Assembly (NCBI GenBank): GCA_020631735.1
Contig: CM036215.1
Location: 14,472,346 to 14,536,345, forward strand
Direction of reading: 5' to 3'
DNA length: 64,000 bases
Origin: Saccharum officinarum
Taxonomy: Eukaryota > Streptophyta > Magnoliopsida > Poales > Poaceae
Under the pieces are notes generated by a model. That model searched no databases. It was not told where the DNA came from and saw only the letters and a program-made list of their open reading frames with translations. Of the stretch, positions 41,250 through 53,300 are shown in pieces (within the stretch, counting starts at the first letter, position 1; every line of letters begins with the position of its first letter). Made by a program: the position numbers and the translations under genes.

Positions 41250-42076
41250 CGCGATAAGTGGAGGATGCGGAGTACTTGCTGTCTGGCGACCATTTCCAAA
41301 CGAAGCGGTCGGCTTGCAGCGGCTCAAGTACCACCAAACGGAGGAGGTTCCAGACTTGCAGGAACTGACAAAGCACCTGAGTGGTGAGCGCACCGACGAC
41401 GTCGCGCCCCCACCTGTTCTGAAAGATGGCGTCCCTCGCGTTTCTCCCCTTTCCAGCTCTGGTTAGGGCCGCAAAGAGAGCCGGTGCGAAGTGGCAAACC
41501 CGCCCTACCGGTGCCCAGTTATCCGTCCAAAGGAGCGCGGTCGCCCCGTCGCCCAAGACAACTGTCATGTTTGCCGCCGACATCATCGAACAATGTTTTG
41601 AACTACTCCCTCCATACAAAAACTCTTGTGGTGGATCATGGTCGCGGATGTCACTATACAAAAATTAAAGATACAGAGGAGACGATCCACCTCTGTTCCT
41701 TGGTTGGAGATGATTATACTGACACTTTCATGGTTAGGCTCTTTAGGTTGGTTTTCATAATCCCTGTGTTATTCTATAACTGGTGAGCAAGTGACTCAGT
41801 ATCACTGATGCCTTGTTACCCTTGCCGCTTTCCTATGCATTCTTTTCGTTTTGAAGTTTGAGACCTGTCGACGCAGAGGGCGATGGGGGGTTCATTTGTC
41901 TATGTTAATATCACAAGTTCACCCCATACAAGTGTGCCTTTCACGTTCTGCAATTGTGAAATGCTGTGGTGGTTTGAGTTATCAACGTATGGGAGAGTGC
42001 ATAGGGTCGACGATTTTGCAGTTACCATCTCTTTCAAGTTTCGAAGTACCATCTTCTTCAGATTTCCCCAACAGCA
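41250..42076. repeat. direct duplicate, copy 2 (contig start)
   Basis: Starts exactly at the end of the N run with CGCGATAAGTGGAGG and repeats 40325-41149. It includes the same part of the LINE zf-RVT frame, on the minus strand up to 41661. See findings: probably an unmerged contig overlap. Confidence 0.95.
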
Positions 42077-42307
42077 CTCAAATACTGTAAGTTGGTAACG
42101 GAGGTTTGTAACAACACTGTTGTAATTAGAACTAATACGTAGCTACTGACAGGTTTACAGCTACGGAACTCTGTAACAAAGTATACAGTACACCAACCAA
42201 TGGCTATCTTTGGTTATTGCAACGTGGCAGGAATGCCACATTCTGTATTTTGCTAGGTAACTATTTGGAAGAACAAGAACAGCAGCAGCCACCACCATGA
42301 AGTTACA

Positions 42308-45300
42308 CTAGCTCAAAGCCTCGACCTCCGTGGGCCGCCACATCGTCTTCCTGACGCAGAGCAGCCCCTGCCCCTGCTTGGACACGGTCATCCTGACCTC
42401 CCAGTGCAACGATCTCGCAATGCTCTGCACCTCCTCGACCGTCGCCTTGTCGTCGCGGACGATGAGCTTCCCCTCCGGCCTCAGGATCCGGTCCACCTCG
42501 GCGATCACCGGCAGCAGCTTGCACCTGCAGCAGGGACGAGACGAGAGGATCGGAACCCATATGGGGCCATGGCTCGGCTGTACCTGTAACGCTCGCGCGG
42601 ACATGATCTGATGGAGCTCTCAGTCACTCACCTGCTCTTGAGCTTGGAGAAGAGGTGGTCGGCGTGGACGAGGTCGTACGTCCTCGGGTAGGTGCTGAAG
42701 GACTCGCACCAGTCATGGTACATCCCGAACATCCCGCGCTCGTAGATGATTGGCAGCGTGTCCGGCGAGTCCACGGTCACCACGTTCATCACCCACACCT
42801 TCATGTCCCGCAACGCCGCCGCGAACCTGCCGGAGACGATGCCGGTGAGAATGATCCAAGGTGGCCAGACTGAGAGTGAGACGTCTCCTACGCTACGCAC
42901 CCTCCGTAGACGGCTCTCATGTCCATGACGTTCCGGACGTTCTTCCAGTCGATGCCCATGCCGTGGAGGTACGAGTTGTCGACCACCTTCCTCCAGTGCT
43001 CCTGGTCCGCGGCGAAGTCGGCGGGCGCGGGCTTGCCGTAGACGCCGACCTGGTCGGCGCTCAGCCAGTAGGGCGTCGTCGCCAGCCGGTCGGGCCACTG
43101 CGCTGGCCACCGCGAGCCGCGGGCGGACGCGTCGGTGGGCACCCGGTGCATGCACGGCCGCAGGGTGACGTTCCACGCCGCGTCCTGGTCGTCGGAGGCC
43201 CCGCACAGCGGCGGCTCCGCGCGCGTCCTCGCGTCGTAGCACTCGTTGCTCGTCGGCTTCTTGAACACCACCATGGCGGTCTGGTCCACCGTGTCGCTCG
43301 TCTTCTTCACCATCTCCCAGCACATGGACTTGGTCAGCGCCGCCATCGCTGTTGCAAACAGGAACGCGCTGGATCATGGAAACAATTCAAGAAGGTACGG
43401 ATTGGAAGCAGCAAGCAGGTACCCAATGCAACCCACCGTGCCAGATCTCGACGTCCTCCGGGACCTTCCGGTACACGGGCGTCGCCGACCACACGAAGAG
43501 GCCGCCGGGCCGGAGGAGGCGGTTCACCTCGAGCAGCAGCGTGCCGCCCTCGATGTGCCACGGCACCCGGCACCGGGCGCAGTGGATGAGGTCGAAGGCG
43601 TTACCGGGGAAGGGGAGCCGCTTGGTGCCCATGACGGCGGAGACGGCCGGGATGCCGCGCTCCAGCGCGAACTGCACCTGCGCCTCGTGCTCGTCCTTGG
43701 GCGCGAACGACATGGTCAGCGCGTCCTTGTCGAACAGGAAGCCGCCGAAGCTGGCGACGCCGCAGCCGACGTCGAGCACCACGCGGCTGCGCCGGCCCCA
43801 CGCCACCTCCGGGAGCGCCTCCTCGATCACCTCGATGTAGTGCAGCGCGCCGTGCTTGAACTGCGTGCCGCCGCCGGGGAACGTCAGGTGCTCGCCGGAG
43901 ACCTTCACCCAGTTCTGGTGCCCCTTGTAGGACGCCAGCATCGTGTGCGGCACGTTGTGGTACCAGATCTTGTCGCGGCTGTACGGCCACGGGATCGGCT
44001 GCCGGTAGCCCTCCGGGAGCGGCACCAGGCACGCCGGCGACTCGGCGGGGCAGTGCCGCTCACGGTGCTCGTAGTGCTTGTTGGACTTGAGCTTCTTGAT
44101 GGCCGCCTCGTTGTCCAGGCACGGGATGTAGTCCGCGCCGGTGCTCGCGTTGCAGAGCTTCCAGGTGTGGCTGTACGTCTCCTCCTCCGCCGACGCCGTC
44201 TCGCCGGAGGCGGTGCCCTGCTCCTTGCTCTTCTGCTTCTTGTTTTTCTTGTTCTTGCCTGCGCGCGCCTCCTTCTCCTCGCTCGACTTCGCCGCCTGGG
44301 TGGGGAACGCGCCGTTCTCCGCCACCGCCGACGCCGTCTCGTTCAGCAACTCCGCCTGCCCGCTCGGCAGCAGGTCGGCTTTCTCCGCCGCGTCTCCTTC
44401 TCCAGCCGCCGGTTTCTTCTCTTCGGTTGTGGCGCTGCTGTTCATCGCGTAGCTGTCTTCAGTAATGTTGCCGTTGGCGCCATCATCCGCGGCTGCAAAT
44501 TCCATGGTCTCGGCCGCGACGTTCTGACCTCCGGAAGTCGCGTTCTTCGATGCCGCGCCGGTGATCGCGTCGTCGTCCGTGCTTTCCACCTTGTCGCTGC
44601 TGGCAGTTTCATCGGAGCTCTTCTCAGCGACCTTCCCGTCTTCTTTCACGGGCTGTGCGCCGTCCATATTGCCATTCATGTCGTCGAAGCTCGTCTGGTT
44701 CTTGGTCGTGCCGTCGTCGCTGCCAACGGTCTCCTTTGACACTGTCGGTGTCTCCTTGGTGCTATTGTTAGCCTGGCCGCCGGTGTTGTCATCGTCAGTG
44801 GTGGATGCCTCCTGGGCAGTGTTGTCAGCCTGGCCGGCGGTGCTCTTGTCGTCAGTGGACGCCTCCTCTTCGCTCTTGTCAACCTGGCCGCCGGTTTCGT
44901 TGTTCTTCTCGTCTTGATCCTCTCCGCTTGCTGCTGGTGGTGTTGGCATCGATCGCCGTCTGCTCGGCGCTCTGCTCGACCTTTTTGTCGGGGTCCTCCG
45001 GCTTCGCCACCTCGCCGCCCTCCGTCTTGCCGTTCTCGTCTGAGAAAGTCTGGTTCTTGGACGGCGTGTCGCCCTCGGCAACGATGCCGCCGCCAGGCTC
45101 GCCGGAGTCATCCGCGTCCGTGCCTCTGGCGGTGCTGTTGGCTGTCGCGTCCGTTCTCCCCGCGACGTCGCTCTGGTTGACGTCGTTGCCGACAGTGACA
45201 GGTTCTGTCGTCTGCGCGGCGCCAGCGCCGTCGTCCTTGCTGTTGCCGGTGTCCCCATCAGCGTCCTCCTTCGTCTGCGACGCGTCGTCACCGCTGCCAT

Positions 45301-45721
45301 CATCTTTATTGCCGGTGTCTCCGGCGTCCTCCTTCGTCTGCGACGCGTCGCCACCGCTGCCATCATCTTTCTTGCCGGTGTCCCCACTCTCCTCGGTCGA
45401 CTGCGTGCCGCCGCCGCCGCCAGCGCCGACCCCTTCGCCACCGGCGACGTCATCTTTCCTTCCAGTGTCCACCACCTCGTCGCTCGCCCGGGCGACGTCG
45501 ACGGACCCGTCCTGGTCCTTGGCGCCCGAGTTATTCTCCGGCGTCACGGTGACCGCGATGTTGTTGGACGACGCCATCATCCACGCGGCGACGAGGCAGA
45601 GCGCGACGAAGACGACGATGGTCGCCGACGAGCAGAACGACGACGACGGCGGCGGCCTCCGGGCGGCGCCGGCGCCCCCGCCATCCAGCCTCTGGTAGCG
45701 ATCCCGTTCGAACAACGGCAT
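42308..45721 (-). CDS. Golgi PMT-type putative methyltransferase (PMT24/25/26-like)
   Basis: Type II Golgi membrane protein with a lumenal SAM-dependent methyltransferase domain (Methyltransf_29), a family linked to pectin/cell-wall polysaccharide methylation. Four exons on the minus strand: 45721-43437, 43348-42901, 42826-42632, 42524-42308. A short cytosolic tail [14 protein letters not shown] precedes a membrane anchor at about residues 28-48 ([18 protein letters not shown]). A long acidic Asp/Ser/Thr/Gln linker with near-tandem repeats follows, and then the catalytic region: [39 protein letters not shown], the SAM loop [11 protein letters not shown], and [20 protein letters not shown] in exon 3. 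About 1047 codons are expected, longer than the roughly 770 of the Arabidopsis relatives because of the linker. The linker changes frame between about 44880 and 44950 (one extra or two missing bases), so the gene is either broken or carries a sequence error. Confidence 0.88.
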
Positions 45722-46415
45722 CTCTGGATTCCCCTTTCAGCTAGCTCATGCAGCGCGGGCTCACACTCTCTGCAGCGGAATTATGTCAGAAAATCAGAAA
45801 TTGTGATGCTCAGAACGAACAAAAATAGGAAAGAAAGAAATCTCTGAATCAGATCTCCAATATCTAGCTACGTGCAGTGCACAATGTGTAATAATCTGAA
45901 CAAGTGATGAACAGACACACACACACAGAAATAAAATTAAAATGCGAAATCTGAGCACTGCAACGCCAATGAAACCTGAAATAGAATTGGGACAGCAAGC
46001 AAGAATCAAGAAACATCACCAGGTCGAGAAGCAGCGGCCCCGGCAACCAACGGCGAAACGCTGAGATGAAGAAGATGGCCTCTCGATCTAATTTGCAGCA
46101 CCAAACATATGCTATGCCGCTGCCCCAACAGAGCGATGCTGGGACGGATCGGAGGTTCTTCAATTCCTCGGAGAAGGGGGGAAGGTGGTGAGCATGCAGC
46201 AACCTCAAATCTACCCTCTTTCTATTTCCCAGCGACACGCAACCGGCCATGCAGGCGCCGATCTGAAGCTTCTTTTATTGGCGATCGAGCTTGGGTGGAG
46301 GGGAGGGAGTGCGAGGTAGCGGCAAGTGAGGAGAAATGGGGGCGACCACGAGCGTCACTCCCAGAGGTGTGTCCGTGCGTGGGGGACACAATAAGGCCTC
46401 TTTATTTGCATTGCA
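45722..46415. other. 5' UTR/promoter region of the PMT gene
   Basis: Upstream of the minus-strand ATG. A CT-rich stretch just before the ATG and AT-rich sequence behind it would suit a leader with an intron, but no splice pair can be fixed from sequence alone. No other gene is seen. Confidence 0.4.
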
Positions 46416-46675
46416 GCCCTGTTTAGTTCACGAATAGGGAGAAAAACACTGTATCAGAATTCCTGTAGCATTTCGTTTGTATTTGGTAAAAATTATCTAA
46501 ATTTTGACTAACTAAGTTTAAAATGTTCGTCTCGCAAAGTACAACAAAACTGTGCAATTAGTTTTTGATTTCATCAACATTTAGTAATTCATGCATTTGC
46601 CGACATTTTGATGTGACAGAGAATTTTCTTTTTGCATAGTGAAATTTAGGGAGAATTGGGGGAACTAAACAAGGC
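46416..46675. mobile_element. MITE with GTTTAGTTC termini, 260 bp
   Basis: The left end GCCCTGTTTAGTTC is the inverse of the right end GAACTAAACAAGGC, apart from one base. A TGCA tetramer lies directly outside each end (46412-46415 and 46676-46679). The interior includes AATTCCTGTAGCATTTCGTT and AATTATCTAAATTTTGACTA, familiar from gene-associated grass MITEs. It sits in the promoter side of the PMT gene. Confidence 0.8.
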
Positions 46676-46679
46676 TGCA

Positions 46680-47473
46680 GTTTGGCAAGAATATGAAATT
46701 TGTTGCTCGCTGCATTTTTTTTAAAAAAACGAGCTCGGTGCGGTCCTAAATATAAATCACTAAGACATGGATGCATTCTATGATTCAGCATCTTTTTTCC
46801 CCTAATTACACACAACACAAATAGACATGTACTGCCCTATGAAAACACATATGCAAATCCTACCTCTATAAACACATCGGAAAGATCAGAGCACATTTAG
46901 AAGTTGACAACGTCAATATAGAAAAGCCAAAATGTCTTCTAATTTAGAACGGAGGGAATATAAAGGATACAACGATGAATGGAGGAAATGGTGTATGATT
47001 TCCGTTTAGCCACCGATGATGATCAAAGTTATAAAAGAGTAACTTGTTAGGAGAAAATTGAATAGACTTTTGGTACCACTAGAAGTAGCGTTTTGTTTTC
47101 TTCATGTTTACCATGTCACGATATGGCCAAACTCGACTTTTTTTATAAAGAAAAAAGTAGAACACTTCGGTGGACAAATTCGGCTCCAAATTAAGCAAGG
47201 GATTATAGAACCGAAAACATTGCTTTTTTTATTTATTCTAAATTATAAGTGGCTTTAGCTTTTGTAGAGATTATATTATTTTCCTTTATGTCTAAACATA
47301 GGATATCTCTATATCCACAATAAAAGATATGTACTTAGAAAAATTAAAACGATTTATAATTTGGAACAAAGAGTAGCTTTTATTGAGCTACTATCTACCT
47401 TCAATAATTTACTTTTAAGGGCTAAGCTGATGAACAAAATTTTGCAGTTCACCAATGCTTGGTCGCTAATTCT
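46680..47473. other. intergenic AT-rich sequence
   Basis: No gene seen. A single 'GAACGGAGGGAAT' near 46949 looks like one end of a decayed Stowaway element, but its partner was not found. Confidence 0.45.
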
Positions 47474-47735
47474 TATTCCTTCCATCCCAAATTATAAGAC
47501 ATTCTAAAAATCTTGGAGAGTCAAAGGATCTCAAGTTTGACCAAAATTATATGATAAGATAATACTATTTATGACACCAATTAAGTATTACTAGATTCTT
47601 CATTAATTATATTTTCATAATATACTTATTTGATGTTATAAATTTTTGTAATTTTCTCTATAATTTTGGTCAAACTTAAGATGTTTGACTATCCAAGATT
47701 CTTGAAATGCCTTATAATTTGGAATAGAGGGAGTA
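47474..47735. mobile_element. Stowaway-type MITE, 262 bp
   Basis: The left end TTCCTTCCATCCCAAATTATAA and the right end TTATAATTTGGAATAGAGGGAG (each given only in part) are inverted copies flanked by TA. The interior carries the usual inverted phrases CATTCTAAAAATCTTGG and CCAAGATTCTTGAAATG. Confidence 0.85.
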
Positions 47736-48161
47736 CATGTAAGCATGTTGTCCTGGTAAGTGGAAGAGAAGTGAACAACAATTTTTGTTCGAACAGCATA
47801 TTTAGTTTCTACGCAGTAGCCATTAGCCAATTAACCCAAAATTTTAACCTGGTTGGAAACGGCAGAAAAACAGTTTTATTACGTCAGCCACATCTAATAT
47901 TTTAAGCCCATTCCTGAAGAGAGAACGAGAAACTATGATAGCTTGTTTAGCACGAGAAATCTGATGAGAAATGGCAGAAATTCATAGTTGACGCGTGTAG
48001 GGGAAGCAGGTTAACCAACTTTTTTTGTGCGTGCACTTTTTCATGCACACCCCTCCTGTCAACTTTGCGTGTGTGCGTGCGTGGAGGTGATTAACTGTGC
48101 TTTCTTTTAAGAGCAGATGCACTTGTTATCAGTGGCTGACTGGCACGTACACTTGTCATCC

Positions 48162-48380
48162 GTCCCATTAAAAGTGTCGTTTTTTACTTTTTAGACTTCT
48201 TGTTTGACCGTTCGTCTTATTTAAAATTTTTATACAAATAAGATTTATTTTATTATGACTTATTTTATCATCAGAGATACTTTAATAATGATTTATTTAT
48301 TTTATTATTTGTATAAAAAATTGAATAAGAAGAACGGTTAAAAAGTAAAAACGACACTTCCAATAGGACAGAGGGAGTAG
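48162..48380. mobile_element. MITE with AAAGTGTCGTTTTT termini
   Basis: TCCGTCCCATTAAAAGTGTC at the left is mirrored by GACACTTCCAATAGGACAGA at the right, and the inverted similarity continues inward through the run GTTTTTTACTTTTT/AAAAAGTAAAAAC. About 220 bases, AT-rich, non-coding. It is of Stowaway/Tc1-like appearance (GGGAGTA at the right edge). Confidence 0.75.
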
Positions 48381-48937
48381 AGCGTAAACATGCATGCAGC
48401 GATCATCACAGGACTAGTGATCAAGTTGAGTAAAATCCACAAAACTGTAATTAATTTGATGATATCATTTAGAGTACTCCCTCGCTCTATCCCTTTGCGA
48501 TCATACAAAGGAATGAATGAATGATTTGTTGGATTATTTTCATGAAAGGTAGTACTTAAAAGTTTCTAATATTAAACACTATGTAAATATCCGTTATGTA
48601 ACATGTGTTACCGTAGGAAAGGTCCACTGTTGTTTGGATGCTTGCATGGATTTTAATTTAGTAGCATATATAGAGCTTGTTTGGATGAGTGACTAGCGCT
48701 GCATGGCCAGCAAGTTGTCTATTAGATCATGATCCAAACAAGCCCATGCTGCATGGATGAGGAGAAGCATGTCTAGGAAAAAAAAGGTGTCGTATTTTTT
48801 AAATAGGTTGAGATGAGTTGCTGATTTGAATTTAGTAGGCTGCAACTATGGATGCAAGCAGAGATGAGTTTCTAATCTGAATCTCTACTGCACTTCGACA
48901 TGATAAACTCTCGAGCCAACCTCTACTGGGAAACATA

Positions 48938-49515
48938 GAAAAAGTCTACTTCACCCCCCAACTATGGGGGTGGACTACTTAAACCCCTCAACTATGAAAC
49001 GGTCTATTCTACCCTCTGAACTTTTCAAAACCAGTCAAATTACCCCACAGGGGGTTTTCAGACGGTGGTTTTACTACAATACCAGCGGTCTCGCTACAGT
49101 AACAGAGGTTTTTGCTACAGTACCGCCGGCTTTGTCTTTTTCTTTTTTACTTATTTCAGCTGAATATTTGAAAAATAATAGTAAATCACAGAAAAATCAT
49201 AAAATGAAAAATTCAATTTTGTTGGACTCTACATGAGTAGATCTACACAGTGAATATATAATATGGTATGTTTTAATACAATAAAATTGGAGTCCAAATT
49301 ATAGAAAAAAAAATAGATCAAAATCTACAACAAAACTGTAGCAACTTGTGGTTACTGTAACAATATCGCGGTTACTGTGGCAAATCCGCCGTTTCAAAAC
49401 TGCCTGGGGGTAATTTGACCGGTTTTAAAAAGTTTAGGGGGTAGAATAGACCGTTTCACAGCTGAGGGGTTAAGTAGTCCACCCATATAGTTGAAGGGGT
49501 GAAGTAAATTTTTTC
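48938..49515. mobile_element. long-TIR non-autonomous element (MULE-like), 578 bp
   Basis: About 110 bases at each end form inverted repeats: GGTGGACTACTTAAACCCCT, then AACGGTCTATTCTACC on the left, and GGTAGAATAGACCGTTTC, then GGGTTAAGTAGTCCACCC on the right. The interior contains repeated CTACAGTAAC/GTTACTGT phrases and no ORF. TIRs of this length suggest a Mutator-like non-autonomous element. The flanks GGAAACAT and GGAAAACAT are similar, but no exact 9-base duplication is visible. Confidence 0.75.
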
Positions 49516-49678
49516 TAGGAAAACATCAAGCCGCTTGAAGAATTTCACTGCCCCGCTTGTGATGGTATCTTGGAGACCTGCGATCACATCTTCGTCTCCT
49601 GCCCCAGGGCAATCAAGCGATCAACTGTGCTTCTTCTTCGAAGTCTCTTTTCTAGTGTGACGTGTCTCGCTTGTGTGA

Positions 49679-49784
<106 letters not shown>

Positions 49785-50324
49785 CAGTCTCAGTGAGAGT
49801 TTCATGGTTCAGTTTCTAACATACTAATAATTTAAAAACAATATAGAAGAGTTTCATTCCCATGAAATTTTTATCATTTCTCTTTTCGTTAATACAGTGT
49901 TATGTCAACATATGTAATGCCTATAAAATTTTATGAAACTTTTGTTGAGATTGGCCAATGAGCAACTATACGGCTCACACGGAAAGAACTCTGTTTTCTG
50001 TTCCTCCTACCCATCTTTTTCTTTTTTTTTTTTTTCGAAAAACTTATTTTCCTAAAAGAATCTTTTTTTACTCCTGGCTCGTGCGACTGCGACTGCGAGG
50101 TTCAATCTGCTTGAAAGTTGAGAGTCGAGACAGGGAAGGGAGTCTGCGAGTGGGCCCAAGGAGTGAAACGATACGTGTGGAGAATCGAGACCTCGAGGGC
50201 TCCATTTTCTCTTTTTTTCTTCCCGCTAACAAATGCAGCAAAATTTGCTATTGGTCCACCGTTCCAGTCCCCCAACCGCGCCTCCTCTAAACCCCTCCTC
50301 TCGCTCCGCCGCCGGCGCGCCGAC

Positions 50325-53300
50325 ATGGCCGTCCACCACCTCCTCCGCCGCGGGGTCTCCAGCGGCTCACAGATCCAACCTCTCCGCGGCCTCTTCCTCG
50401 CCTCCCAGGTACCGGAGGCTCCTCCCCTCGCCCTCACCCACTGCCCTCGCCGTCACAGAGGTCCTTGATTTCGTGCGTGCTTCTTTCCCGGCGGCGCAGG
50501 AGCTTGGGCGGCACCCGTTGAGCTCGGCGGCGGCGGGAGACGCAGCGGCTGAGCTGAGGGGCGCGCGGGAGGACGTCAGGCAGCTGCTCAAGGCCACCTC
50601 CTGCCATCCCATCCTGGTACGGTAGTTCTTTCTCCTCTTGCCGAGGCTCCCTGCGGTTGGAGCAGACAAGTGATTCTGCTGTGGGATCTTTTTTATTCAT
50701 CTATCCACCCAGAGATTCTGCATCTCTCCAAAGTTTCTCTCATGTCTCGTGCAATTGATGAACTAGTACTCTGCAACCTTTTGTTTTGGGTAAGGAAGGA
50801 ACTACCTTTAGTTTTGGGCAAGGAAAGAACTCGTGTAATTTAGTTGGCCATATGTTTACCTGGCTGATTACACATCTGTTTATGCAACAGAATTAGGTTT
50901 GGGAGATGTATTAGTGTAGTGCCCCAGATGCACTGTTCTATCTGTTTATGCTAGATCAATTCCTTTTTTTTTTTTGCTGCTTTGTGTGCATATTACTGTT
51001 TTCCTCTTCGCCATGTAGCATTAGCTGATTCAGCCTTCGGGTTTCTTAGATACGACTTATGTAATGAGTTATATTTTGGTTCAGGTTCGATTGGGTTGGC
51101 ACGATGCTGGTACCTATGACAAGAACATTCCTGAGTGGCCCAAGTGTGGTGGAGCTAATGGTAGCTTGAGATTTGAAGTCGAGTTAAAGCACGGGGCCAA
51201 TGCTGGTAATGCTTCTTCTCAATCGATCATCTGTAACTTCATGATGAGGGGATACTCTTACATTTAGTTTCATGACAGGTCTTGTGAATGCTCTGAAGCT
51301 GATCCAGCCTATCAAGGACAAGTTTTCAGGTGTTACCTACGCAGATCTGTTTCAGCTTGCCAGCGCCACAGCCATTGAGGTCCCTTCAACTCGCTCCAGC
51401 TTACTGATTAAGTGATAGTCATTCATAAATTGTTTCTTGTTAATGGTGACTGCCTGACTGGTTGTTCTGGTTTCTTTCATTTCAGGAAGCAGGTGGCCCC
51501 AAAATTCCCATGATCTATGGAAGGGTTGACGTTATTGCTCCTGAACAATGCCCACCGGAGGGGAGGCTTCCTGGTCAGTAATAATGACTTTTTGACTGAT
51601 CTTAACTCATGTGGCAATTTAGGTTGAGTCTGACTCAGAATCCAGAACCTAAAACATAGGGTTGTTCCAATAGTTTCATTTGATGTTAATCCAAGCATAC
51701 TGTTGCATACTTGCAATCATTGCTTAGTGATCGAAACGCTGAATCACTATCTGATTCATTAACCTTGTATAGTTGTGCTCAGAGTTCCACCACATAGCAA
51801 ACTTTCAGCTAACTCCCTGATTAAAACTTTGATAAACTATCTCTTATCAAAGCATTATCATATTTAAACCCACAGATGACTTGTATTTGCTTGCTTAGTT
51901 TTTCATGAAAGTTTGGCATGTCAGTACACTAGCAGCTTTCAACAGATTAGTATTACCAAAGTTTATGATCCATGTCACAGAAAATATACTTGGTCCTAGT
52001 CCTGGACATCATCCACCTTAAGCTAAGACACATCCTATCAGATTTATGGTACCTAATGTTTGCAAGGTGCAAATTTGGCACACCAAAAATTAAAATACAA
52101 ACAAAATACTGACACAATATTGCAACTAGAGGATGTAAATACAGTCCTGGCTAACTTTTAATGGTATCCCTTTTCATTCCACCAGTGTTTGTTGGGTTAT
52201 CTGTAGTGCCTCCAAATTCTGCTTTTGAGATGCTTAGGACAGATTAATCTATATTCCTTTGGAATTTAATTAGTAAGATCTAAAGGTAGAGACAAGCTAA
52301 AGTCATGGAACAGTGTTATGTGATCTATAAAGCATAAGTCTTTTTAAAGAATTACCTTTGTGGGAACTACAGTCTGGTCAAATCAAATAGCTGAACATGC
52401 AGAGTGCACAAGGTAAATTGTTTCAAGTTCCTACATCCTACAATGTAACAAAATATTGAGAAGCTGCGCTACCTAGAATAGAATCATGTTCATACAGTTG
52501 TCTTATGGCCATAGAATTAAAAATGTCACTGCACATTATCTTCCTAAGCATTGCAATGTTTCCAAACATCCCTATTCAGTGATTCCTGATTGATCTCTTC
52601 ATGTGCCATATAATTATTTAAGTTGGCAGTTTAACATTCTCTATACTGATCTATACTGCTTGCTTCTTTGATGTATCAGTGCTTTATTTCTATACAGAAG
52701 ATTTTATTCCAAGGTTCTCATATTTCTATTTTCTCACCCATTCAGCTGCTGGCCCACCTTCACCCGCGGAACATTTGCGTGAAGTATTCTACAGAATGGG
52801 CCTGAATGACAAGGTTTGAACTGAATGCTGTGTTTAAATTAGACTCGGCATAATTCTATATTTGCTAGTCACAACTATTTTGCGCTCTGTAGGAAATTGT
52901 TGCACTGTCAGGAGCTCATACACTTGGACGAGCAAGACCAGAGCGTAGTGGCTGGGGTAAACCAGAAACAAAGTACACTGTATGTAACCTACAGCTTTAA
53001 TCATGCGTTGTCCTTTTTTTCAGTTATTGCATTTGCATGCCCGTCCTTCATAATTTACTTATTGTATTAGGCAGTAAAATGTGAGTGTAACCTATATTTT
53101 CTGTTCGTGCTAGACTGCTAGTTCCCTCTATGGATCTTATCTCTATTTTCCCCACCAGTATTATTGTAAAGATGATCTTTGTGTGATTAGTACTTTACTA
53201 GCACCTTCACATTCATAGTCTTGTTTGCTGAATGGTGATGGAATGGTGTTATCTCACTCGTTTGTTAATTGTTCTTTTGTTTGATATGCTAGAAAGATGG

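Noticed and set aside
43246..44739. 497-aa plus-strand open frame
   Set aside because: Antisense to the PMT methyltransferase domain, which has clear SAM-binding motifs on the minus strand.
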